Assembly (NCBI RefSeq): GCF_024713975.1
Contig: NC_091112.1
Span: forward strand, 5,025,001-5,089,000
DNA length: 64,000 nt
Source of the DNA: Paralichthys olivaceus
Taxonomy: Eukaryota > Chordata > Actinopteri > Pleuronectiformes > Paralichthyidae
Reading direction: 5' to 3'
The position numbers and the translations under genes are program-made. This document shows positions 53,213 to 64,000 of this stretch, piece after piece. The notes under the pieces were generated by a model that saw only the letters and a list, made by a program, of their open reading frames with translations, was not told where the DNA came from and made no database searches. The stretch's first letter is position 1; each line of letters opens with the position of its first letter.

Positions 53213-55320
53213 GTAAGACTGGGGCTAAATAGAATAAATCACTTAGTGTACTCATGCATTACTGCAGTACTTTTTACTGCAGTACAGAGGTAACTGTTGT
53301 ACTTTTCACACCTGCAGTTACTTTTGAAAAACCATTGGAATAAACTGAATTATAACATTAACATTATAAGACCACTTACAGTGAAGATGTGTAAAGTTAA
53401 TCAGGTCATCATTTTTTAATAATAATGTTAAGTTGAAAACCCCAGAAGTCCTGTAAGTTCTGTAGAGGACGTGGAAGCATCAATAAAAAACATTAAAATG
53501 ATACTTGCATGAGTCCTGTTTTGTTTTTGTAAAAGTACTCATGTTAAGTACATTTTGCTGGTAATACTTGAAGAATTAAATCTATTTTGAAGATTTTCTA
53601 TGCAGCGCTATTGCTATTTTGTGGAATACTATTATTCTAGCTCCACAGAGGCCTCTGTGTGGTCCTCTGACAACTGTAAGATTCACGTCAGAACAAAAGC
53701 ATTTTATCGTCCGTTATGTCAAAGGTCAAAAGACATTTGTCACAGGAACAAAATGACCTCCTGGGTCCCTGTGAATGTTTTTTATGTGGGGATCCCAAGT
53801 TATTGCCTTTTTGTTCCTACAATGCATGCAGGTCATGTTGTTACAATGTCAACCCCTTTCAAACCAAATGCTCTCCACTCAGAGAGGCTCTGTGTGTGTG
53901 TTTTTGTGTCCCATGGTGTGTGTGTCTGTGTCTGTTTGCACCTTTGTGACCAACTGTGTGAGGCTCATTGTCAAGGCCTAATATATCACTCGCCATTAAG
54001 TGCATTCAGGCAGACAGCTCGTCATGGTAACCGAGGGTCGTGAGCACGCAGACACAGAGAAACCACACGTCTGACAATGAAAACAGAGGCGCTGGTTCTG
54101 TAACGACCCTCGGAGCAGCAACAGTGGAGCAAAGTTTCTGAAATCGACTCATCTTAAGAAACAAGTAGAATTCACTTTGTTCAACTCAGAGCTTATCGTT
54201 AAAATATTGTTTTAAGTTGTAGTGCACAAGATTTTTAAAGCTCTTTACGCCCTCTCAACCTTTTTTGTCTCTGTCCACCGAGCTGACAAATATATGATTA
54301 CTTTAGAAACGTGCTTCGCAACCACAGAAGACACCAAACAGCATCTTTCATATACTCAGTGGAGAGTAAACTAAACTTCAACAAGTGGTAGTGTCCTTTT
54401 AAAAGCCTGACTGTGGTACAATAACATCGTTCCCGTTATGAAATCGCATTCACAACTCTATCTCTGTGATGAATAGCGAGTAGAACTGGCTGGTGTTTTT
54501 CGTTATCCACAAAACGCCTCTTGATTAAGACACAAGTCTGCAGTGGAACGGTGAAGAAAACATCTCCTACAGATGCAGACACTAAATCTGGTGTTTGGCG
54601 AGAGGAGATCTTCAACTCCCTCAAAGGAAACGCTCGTGTTGCTCCTCTCAATTCTCTCCGGAGAAAAACCAGCGTCTTTCAGTCGGAGCCCAGTCTCAGC
54701 TGGGTGCTGTAATTACGAGAGAAAAGAAATGCAGATTCGACCAGATGGGTTTCTTTTCTTTCTTTTCGTCTGGGACATTCCTCAGGATAAACTCGGACTC
54801 TGAAGTTGGTGGTATTCTGAATATCTTATTTTACAATGCCAGTAATTAGACAGCCGTCCATAAGAGAGGGAAGAAAGAGCAGAGATTTGCATTTGAAAGA
54901 CGCTCAAGTCCAAATAGCTGCGGTTTCACACTGAGCCTGAACCTGGTCACGTTGAAAAGGAAAGAAACTCAGGTTTAAGTTTGTGATTCTCCATCCATCT
55001 AAAATGAACATCTAGACTGATTTGTTCTCTGTGTGCAGATGGAAATGCGTTCCCAGGACCAAGCTCTGATCCGGCAGCTGATGGAGCTTCACTCCGGCAT
55101 CCAGGAGCTCAAGCAGGAGTTGTCTGAGGAGGAGGAGGAAACGGATGAGGAGGAAGAGGAGGGCAGCTACTGGGACTCTGAGAGCGAACAAGGAAGTGGA
55201 AGCATCTACTCCAGCTCAGGGGAGGTGGGCTCTTCCACCTCCGTCCTGAAGATACCACCACCCCTTTACTACAGGGTTTTATCAAAGAGAGCGTTCAGCA
55301 GGAGAAGCTCTGTGCCCTGA
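53021..55320 (+). CDS. AARD/FAM167-like protein (157 aa, two exons), paralog of aard
   Basis: Join 53021-53212 and 55039-55320; donor GAACTG|GTAAGA, acceptor GTGTGCAG, phase 0. Function is not known to me. Seen: N-terminus MMEVVLTRLRDF, then residues about 52-95 forming an amphipathic helix, IESALAWLRREL joined to MEMRSQDQALIRQLMELHSG and IQELKQELS; a strongly acidic run EEEEETDEEEEEG; a Ser/Gly-rich stretch; and a basic end SKRAFSRRSSVP. The helix matches aard at 56947-56448 (WLRSEL then LEMRSQD) and resembles the FAM167A/B core (AIAWLRKELTEMRLQDQQL), and FAM167 proteins also end in a basic SRRFS-type tail. The human block has no second AARD-type gene that I know of. The reading frame is clean and the paralog's intron phase agrees, so a real gene is likely; expression is untested. 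Confidence 0.82.
53213..55038 (+). other. intron of the AARD/FAM167-like gene
   Basis: 1.83 kb. It contains a DR1-like word (53717-53729), GT-rich sequence near 53890-53940 and no other exon signal. Confidence 0.8.
55039..55320 (+). CDS. AARD/FAM167-like gene, exon 2
   Basis: It starts ATGGAAATGCGTTCCCAGGA after CTGTGTGCAG. The aard exon 2 starts CTGGAAATGCGCTCTCAGGA, 17 of 20 bases the same. Stop TGA at 55318-55320. Confidence 0.85.
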   Translation: MEMRSQDQALIRQLMELHSGIQELKQELSEEEEETDEEEEEGSYWDSESEQGSGSIYSSSGEVGSSTSVLKIPPPLYYRVLSKRAFSRRSSVP

Positions 55321-55486
55321 AAATTCAAACTGTTAAAAGTAAAAACCTTTCAGTGTCTCTCCTCAACTTCTTTTCATCCTCTAAGACACGGTGGAGCCAG
55401 ATAAATAAATCTGCTATTTCCCACCTTAATTTTTGTACTTTATTTTGTCAAAGAAGCACCAAACAAGAGGATGAGTGGAGTTAAGG

Positions 55487-55546
55487 ACAGATTAGGTGCT
55501 TTGGCTTCACTTTTGAGGAGCTGTCATGTCATCCATCTTCTTGAGT
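55487..55546 (+). repeat. dispersed teleost repeat, family C copy 3
   Basis: GCTTTGGCTTCACTTTTGAG, GAGCTGTCATGTCATCCATC, TTC: the forward form of the modules seen reversed at 2388-2475 and 13785-13885. Confidence 0.6.
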
Positions 55547-56101
55547 CATGGTCCCATTCCTTTAAATTAGCATATAAGCTGCGTGACAGTGAAGCACAAA
55601 TTCTGATTTAAACACTGACCTGAAGGCGGACATTGCTGTCTTTGTGTAGCATTGTGTGTCCGAGAAACTTTGAATTCTGAATATGCGACAGAAATCCACC
55701 ACAGAGTGTGTGTGTGTGTGTGTGTGGTCACATGTGCTGGATGCTCGCTGACCTTTCATGACTGTAACGATGTGCAGAATGAATTCAGCGCCGCAGCAGG
55801 ACAGTGTGCAGTTCATTGCATCTTCATTATGCACATGCGGTGATAAAACCCTCTGGGGACAGTTGGACATTGTTATTGAGACCCTGCAGTGTTAAATATG
55901 TCTCTGAGAAAGGATTATTAGAGTCCAGTTTGTACAGTGAGGCTGTAAATCCATTAAAATGTTAACTGTGGTTGTATTGATGTAAAGTGTATAAACTAGA
56001 ATTGTAGAGAAATGAGACGTAGATGTGTTTTTTAACCGTTCTCGAACATGTAGCAGTGTTTCACACAGGTACTGTACTGCAGCAGCACAGTATGCCAGCA
56101 C

Positions 56102-56107
56102 AATAAA
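56102..56107 (+). terminator. candidate poly(A) signal, plus-strand AARD-like gene
   Basis: AATAAA in CACAATAAAGACATG, followed by GTGACGTTGAACTC and a T-rich run, a good cleavage-site context. Confidence 0.55.
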
Positions 56108-56135
56108 GACATGAAAACTAGTGACGTTGAACTCT

Positions 56136-56141
56136 TTTATT
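56136..56141 (-). terminator. aard: candidate poly(A) signal of aard
   Basis: AATAAA on the minus strand in GCAAAAAAATAAAAGAG, 307 bp past the aard stop codon and only 28 bp from the opposing plus-strand signal. Confidence 0.5.
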
Positions 56142-56447
56142 TTTTTGCAAAATTACAAAAACATGCCAACATAAAACTTTTCTTGATTCCATCTTTACAT
56201 TCAAAAACTTCTGGTTTTCTGACTGTGCTATCTTTATAACAATCTAAATCAAACATCTTATTCCGTTATCCAGGTTATTTTGGATGCAAATCTCTATTTT
56301 ACACCATGACACATTTTCTTAGCCATAATCACAAACATGTTCATTTTTATATATTTTACATTTGAATTTTCGAAATATCAGCTGCATCATGGTTTGCAGT
56401 AAGAGCACTTTTCTACCCCAGAGAAGGGGCTCTCTGCCCGAGGCTGG
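56142..56447 (-). other. aard: aard 3'UTR
   Basis: Follows the TAG stop; AT-rich, no coding signal. Confidence 0.6.
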
Positions 56448-56570
56448 CTACTGCTGATCCTCCCCCTCTACTTCCACACCTCCGAAACTCTCCCTCCTCA
56501 GTCTTTGGATCTCCGTGTTGAGCCCGAGCAGTGTCTGAGCCAGCTGGAGGTCCTGAGAGCGCATTTCCAG
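56448..56570 (-). CDS. aard: aard exon 2
   Basis: 40 codons plus stop. It completes the helix and ends with a short acidic tail, VEVEGEDQQ. Confidence 0.85.
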   Translation of the reverse strand: MEMRSQDLQLAQTLLGLNTEIQRLRRESFGGVEVEGEDQQ

Positions 56571-56947
56571 CTGCATGACAACAATGAAAGAACTGAATCG
56601 GCTAAAAAAACTCACAGGCATCAATAGAGGGGGTTTCTGGAGATTAAACTGATGATAACTGTTGCAAACTACAGAGTAAAAGCACCAAATATCAACTCAG
56701 TGAGTCGACAATCACAGCTTACCAGTTCAGACCTCAGCCAGGTTATGGCTCCATCAATCTGCGCCCTCCTGAGCTCTTCGTTGGCCTGGAGGCTGCGGCC
56801 GATGCTGAGCGGTCTGACAGTGGATCCAGAGTCCTGAGGTTCTTCTCTGGACCCCCCTGTTGCTCTGAAGGCATGAATCAGTTTGTTTTTAATGTTCTCC
56901 AGAACCATGGTGGACAGGGTGTCCTCGCTGTGACTGTCCTGGTCCAT
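56448..56947 (-). CDS. aard: AARD, alanine and arginine rich domain containing protein (115 aa, two exons)
   Basis: Minus-strand join 56947-56723 and 56570-56448; donor GAACTG|GTAAGC, acceptor GTCATGCAG, phase 0; stop TAG 56450-56448. The molecular role is not known to me. Seen: LENIKNKLIHAFR near residues 15-28, aligning with human LEDLRRRLTRAFQ; then DGAITWLRSEL joined to LEMRSQDLQLAQTLLGLNTE and IQRLRRE, aligning with human ARLRAELVEMHFQNHQLARTLLDLN. It lacks the alanine-rich stretch that names the human protein and is shorter (human about 155). Orientation relative to rad21 (divergent) and slc30a8 (same strand) is as in human, which is the main reason to call this one, not its plus-strand neighbour, the ortholog. 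Confidence 0.85.
56723..56947 (-). CDS. aard: aard exon 1
   Basis: ATG at 56947-56945, 75 codons, acidic-Ser N-terminus MDQDSHSEDTLSTM, ending ITWLRSEL at the donor. Confidence 0.85.
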
Positions 56948-57473
56948 GCTGAGATGGTACGAATGTGCAAGCTGTCACGTGTTGCTTCCCCAGCACCCAA
57001 GAAACACATCCACCTTTTCACAGGGTTCTTCTTCTCTCCCCAACTTAAGAATCGGCTCAGTGCCGGTCCTCCTCCTTCCCCTGCCTGAACAGGACTCGGC
57101 AGCACAAGTTTCTGTGCTGCGGCTCAGCAGCTGCAATCATCCCTGCGCCTGCCTGGAGTTGAACTGACTTGTTTTGTCATTGTAACTATGGAGAAACCGT
57201 CCTCCGCCTGCATGCACCCCCCCTCCTCCTCCTCCTCCTCCTTCCCGTAACACTAATAAGAATGGTGGAAGATCTCGGACAAAGACTATTGTTGCCTCCA
57301 AAAAAAAGGCACTGAAAAGACCCCTCCAACCAGCGCCTCCACACCCTCCCTCCTTCTTCTCCCCCTTTCTCTCTTTCTTTTTCTCAGCCAGGCCCGCCCC
57401 CATACAATTCCAGTGTGAGAAACGTGTTGTGAGCGAGCTCTCATTTTGGACAAAGTGCCCATGTGTAAAACCT

Positions 57474-57498
57474 GTGTGTGTGTGTGTGTGTGTGTGTG
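57474..57498. repeat. (GT)12 microsatellite
   Basis: A perfect GT run. Confidence 0.95.
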
Positions 57499-58254
57499 CC
57501 TGCATGTACAGCACACACAAAATCCATCACAGCCCCCAGTGGACTTTTCTAAGAGCTCGTCCCTAAGTAAGACCTGCTTGTCAGCTTAGGGGACGGACAG
57601 GTTGGACAGGGAGGGAGACACAGCAGCAGTGTGAGCGGATTCAGACGCACAAAGGCCATCCCACAGTGAAATACAACCAGGGGCTTTGTGCCCAGGATAA
57701 ATCCACTCCCTTTGGGGTTTGTGGGATAGTTTTTGGCAGAGATGAGGAGGTTTTATTCTCCTCCCTCTGACTTCTGTGCTGAGATGCAACAGGGGTGTAG
57801 GGTATTATTTTACCACCTGACTTATGGGTCTGGCTCTGAGAAGCGAGAGGACACACTGGGAGGGGACATCACGCTTTCAGCTACGCAGCTTGTTCCCAAG
57901 ATAATTCTTTACTTTTAGGGAATATTCTTGGCTCCTTTTCAGCGCTGTGTCGCAGGAAACAAGGAGACGCAGTGTGTGAGAGAGACTTCGTGATGTCCAA
58001 CACCAAATCAAAAAAACTCCCTGTTCCACACTCTGACCCTTAAATAAATGTGTCTGTCCTGCAGTAGTGTGTAAAGAGACGGGTGGACGATCGTGTTGGA
58101 CAGCCTCAGTTGTCAGAACTCGTAGGATGTGAGCTACGACTCCATTTGTGCAGAGGTCTGTGGAGCGTGAGGAGAGGTTGGAGGGACTGAGCCGTGAGAC
58201 CTGAAGGTCAAGGAAGTGGAGCGACGCGTGATAACATCCAACTGTCGTGAACTC

Positions 58255-58318
58255 AGATCTCAGAACGTGGACGGAACAATGAACTGATTGGATTTTGGTG
58301 GCCAAAGGTCAAAGGTCT
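58255..58318 (+). repeat. dispersed teleost repeat, family A copy 2
   Basis: ACAATGAACTGATTGGATTTTGG, here read as ATGAACTGATTGGATTTTGG, then TGGCCAAAGGTCAAAGGTC, as in the other two copies. It carries a DR1 at 58306-58318. Confidence 0.6.
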
Positions 58319-59639
58319 GTGACCACTGTTGGCCGTAGTTAAAATGTACACATGCTAATTGTGCCCGTGATAATCCTCTTTCAGTTCTTGTATCAACTAG
58401 GCATATTGATTATTAATGGTATTTTGAAAATGACATTTCTGAAGAAAAGGCTGACGGTCATGTTTTGACATCTATAGTGATTTACTGGTCACATGACAGA
58501 TCAATAAATTAAACGTAAAGAAACTAGACACAGCCTCAGACACCCCCCTGATTATCCACTCAGAGTAAACTATGGTTGTATTTGTTTTATTATCATCTCC
58601 CCTCCAGCTTTCCGTTCATGTGGAAGATGTAAAACAGCTGAAGGGTCCTCCTGCACACAGAGTTCAGACAAATATTTTTTAATACTTTCTTCGAGTCGCC
58701 TGGAGCCCAACAGGATGTCTTTGTTTCCATTTGAAGAGGCACAATGAAAATGAAGAACGTTAAATTAAAAAATAAAGTGTGTTAATGGACTGGGAGGGTT
58801 CAGCCCCACTGTTTAGATTAGATTATTGTTACTACATGGATGGAAAATAATGCAGAGCAGTAACTCAGAGTTTTTAAAGTATGGTGATAAAATATTTATT
58901 GTCTTAAAGTTAAGTCAACCGCAGTCAGGTGATTTCTCTCCGCACTAAAAAGCTTCCACTTACACAGGATCATGTGTTACCCTTCTGACAACTCTGCTGC
59001 CTCCTGGTGGTTGTTTCAACTTCGTACAGAGCATCACAAACAGTACTGGCAGGTTTTTTGTGTGTTTTGTGTATTTACTTGCTTTTACTTACTTTTGAAA
59101 AAATTCACAACATACTCTGGTTCAAAAGGAGGAAACTAAAAATGACAAATAAAAGTTTTATAAACCGGTTTCGTTGCTTTTTTACTCCTTTAAAGAGGCC
59201 GGCATCAATTGAACCAATTTATTTGTATCCAACAAAAGCGAGAGCAGGTTGAGCATCAATAAAAGAAACTGTGTCTGTAAAAAGAAAACTTCTCTGCTCT
59301 CTTAAGTTTTATGTTTCCAGCCCCACGATGTTTTATATTCTTTAGGCTCCTTGTTTATTTTTCACTGTTTCTGCACATTATCTGCTTTAGTGGAAGATTC
59401 AGGGAAGAAGATAGGAAACAGAAATTAGACAAAGACATTTAGAATCAGCTTTAAGTTGTTATTTCTCAGCTTTTCTTAAAGCAGCTGCTCTCCCACAGCC
59501 TGAGGGTCTGCAGCACCCAGGCCTCCGTCAGCTGAGCTCGAACTGGTCACATGTGCAAACTACTGTTTTCACGTATTGCTCCTGGCCCGATGTGGCCTGT
59601 GTAGTTCGGACAAAGCACACTACTTACTATTTTGTACTA

Positions 59640-60180
59640 CTGGTTATTCTGAAGATTATGTTTCATAGGCAACATATTTGACTTTTTCTCCACAATTTAA
59701 CTTTGTTCTCGAAATTACATTTTTATTTCTCCTCTTATTTAATTTTGACTTTTTCCTTAATAATTTAAATTTATTCTCGATGTGCAAAATAAAAGGACAA
59801 TATGTTCTAATTCATTTTAAACTTTGTTTTAAACCTTTAGATTATCTTTATCAACATTTCGACTCTATTCTTGAAACCTCAGCTTTTTTTCTCAATATTA
59901 CAACTTAGTCCTCAGCATTTCTATTTTCTTTCGCCATTTTTACCTCTTTCTCAACATTTCAACTTTTATTTGCCATGTTAACCATTTTCATCAATATCTC
60001 GACTTTATTCTCGAAATTTCGCCGTCTTGACATTTTGACCTTTTCTCGATATTTCAACATTTTCCTCAGTATTTCGACTTTTATTGGCATTTTAACCTTG
60101 TTCTCAACTTTTTTTCAGCGTTCTTCTAGACATTTCGACTTTTCTCTCAACATTTCGACCTTTTACTTGGAAATCAAAAT
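59640..60180 (+). repeat. degenerate minisatellite (TTTCTCGAAATTTCGACTT-like units)
   Basis: Many diverged copies of a unit of roughly 25-30 bp made of TTTCTC + A/G-ATATTTC/ACATTTC + GACTTTT. Clear copies: CTCGAAATTTCG (60012), CTCGATATTTCAACATTTT (60044), CTCAACATTTCGACCTTTT (60152). Confidence 0.75.
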
Positions 60181-60375
60181 GGAAAAAACTTATGTCCTTA
60201 TTCTGGAACACCTGACTCTCGAACACTCTGCTGCACTTTTGTAACATTAGGTACATTTCACTTTTACTCGACTAATGAATGCAGTTCTTCTACTGGTAGT
60301 ATGCGATAATGTACTTCCCCAGTACTCAGGTGGAGGAGACACAGTTAACAAACCTTCTCTCCTCCCTGACTCCCT

Positions 60376-60427
60376 CAGTCTCCATCACTCTCCATCACTC
60401 TCCCTCAGTCTCCATCACTCTCCATCA
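60376..60427 (+). repeat. short tandem array of CTCCATCACT units
   Basis: TCTCCATCACTCTCCATCAC followed by CTCCCTCAGTC and the same again. Confidence 0.85.
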
Positions 60428-60440
60428 TCAGCACCACTCA

Positions 60441-60602
60441 TCCTGCTGAGGTGTCCTCTCTGTGCAGCAGCAGGGAGACAAGGCGCCATCTTGTTTATTG
60501 GAGTCAGAGGAGAAGGAGGAGGAGGAGGAGGAGGAGGAGGAGAGGGACGAGGGGGAGGAGGAGGAGGAGAAAAAACGACCAAAACACAAAACGGCTGAAC
60601 CG
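60441..60602 (+). promoter_or_regulatory. rad21: rad21 core promoter and noncoding first exon
   Basis: GCCATCTTG at 60485-60493 is a good YY1 site (reverse form of CAAGATGGC), typical near the start of housekeeping genes. It is followed by a GGA-rich tract (60509-60570) and the donor GAACCG|GTGAGTCA at 60602/60603. The transcription start is inferred to lie close to the YY1 site. Confidence 0.6.
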
Positions 60603-61282
60603 GTGAGTCATTTATATTTAATGTGACGGTGTGGGAGTCAAACAGGGATTCGTCTTTGCATTTGTATTCACGTGATGATCACACGTTCAGGATCATTGTT
60701 TATATTCGATGAAGACGCGTGAGCAGCTGTTAATGCGCTTTGAATCCTGTCACGGTCATTTCCGCTTAATGACGCGAACATTCCTCGGAGATAAACTCCT
60801 CCGCTGCTGATTCTTCATGTGATGACGTGTAACATGTCCAGTGTCAGCGTTTCCTACCTGAAGGTCCCGGTGTGTGTTCACCTCCACATGTATGTAACAG
60901 GCATGTTGGTTCATCACATGTGAACCACGTCCTCCAGCCTCTCAGCCAGGGGCGCTCCTAAGACCAGCTGAGGTCCGGGGCTGAAGGTGTCTTTAATTGT
61001 CCTATTGATCAGAGACTGAATCCAAAACACATGGACACATAAAATACATGGCAAAGGATGGAAAACAATAAAGATAATTAGATATCCTGAAATAACTTTT
61101 CCTGTATAGAAATATAAGACATGGTCAACACAACACGAACCAATGATAATGACGTTTGTGTGTTAAGATCTTTTATGGTATGTGGTTTGATATCTGTCTA
61201 ATCATATAAATGGACGATATATCATTATCAGAAATGTCTTACCTTCTAATATTGGTATTGGCGTGTTGTTTCCTCTCTCCAG
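60603..61282 (+). other. rad21: rad21 5' intron
   Basis: 680 bp from GTGAGT to TCTCTCCAG. Nothing else recognised. Confidence 0.75.

Positions 61283-64000
<2,718 letters not shown>

Larger units (their letters stand above)
55321..56107 (+). other. 3'UTR of the AARD/FAM167-like gene (extent inferred)
   Basis: Candidate poly(A) signals are AATAAA at 55404-55409 and 56102-56107. It includes a family C repeat (55487-55546) and a GT run (55707-55725). Confidence 0.5.
56948..60440. other. intergenic region between aard and rad21 (divergent)
   Basis: Promoter-proximal DNA of aard lies at its left end. It contains (CTC)n at 57222-57243, (GT)n at 57474-57498, a family A repeat (58255-58318), a degenerate tandem array (59640-60180) and a CATCACTC array (60376-60427). 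The 142-codon minus frame at 57877-58305 overlaps repeat sequence. No gene recognised. Confidence 0.75.

Noticed and set aside
57877-58305. 142-codon open frame on the minus strand between aard and rad21
   Set aside because: It overlaps the family A repeat and shows no recognisable protein similarity.

Overview
The window is vertebrate nuclear DNA, almost certainly from a teleost fish and probably a compact percomorph-type genome. The evidence is: protein-coding genes split by GT-AG introns, frequent (TG)n microsatellites, copies of several dispersed repeats that I remember from fish genomes, and short intergenic distances. There are no bacterial-type genes, CRISPR arrays or operons. Nearly all open frames longer than 60 codons that lie outside the exons listed here look like chance frames or microsatellite frames.

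Six genes can be read by joining exons. From left to right they are: (1) the last four coding exons of ext1 (+, 5025-9320), the heparan sulfate co-polymerase, with a 3'UTR reaching perhaps 12.9 kb; (2) med30 (-, CDS 41260 to 17142), a Mediator subunit in four coding exons with a 16.8 kb last intron and a CpG-rich promoter near 42.9 kb; (3) slc30a8/ZnT8 (-, CDS 50813 to 47362), a zinc transporter complete in nine exons; (4) an AARD/FAM167-like two-exon gene (+, 53021-55320); (5) aard (-, CDS 56947 to 56448), also two exons; (6) rad21 (+, coding from 61338 and running off the right edge), the cohesin kleisin.

The order EXT1-MED30-SLC30A8-AARD-RAD21 and the relative orientations match the human 8q24.11 block, which supports the ortholog calls. 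The exception is gene 4. It is not a gene I know from the mammalian block. It shares with aard both the core helix and the exact position and phase of the single intron, and it faces aard tail to tail with poly(A) signals about 30 bp apart. This inverted paralog pair is the most interesting item in the window.

The genes do not form one pathway. EXT1 acts in Golgi heparan sulfate synthesis, MED30 in RNA polymerase II transcription, ZnT8 in zinc loading of secretory granules, and RAD21 in chromosome cohesion; AARD-family function is not known to me. The grouping is conserved synteny, and regulatory sequence spread through introns (especially the long med30 introns) is one possible reason it stays together. 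Exon boundaries were set by hand from reading frame, splice consensus and remembered vertebrate protein sequences; UTR ends, transcription starts and repeat-class names are less certain.
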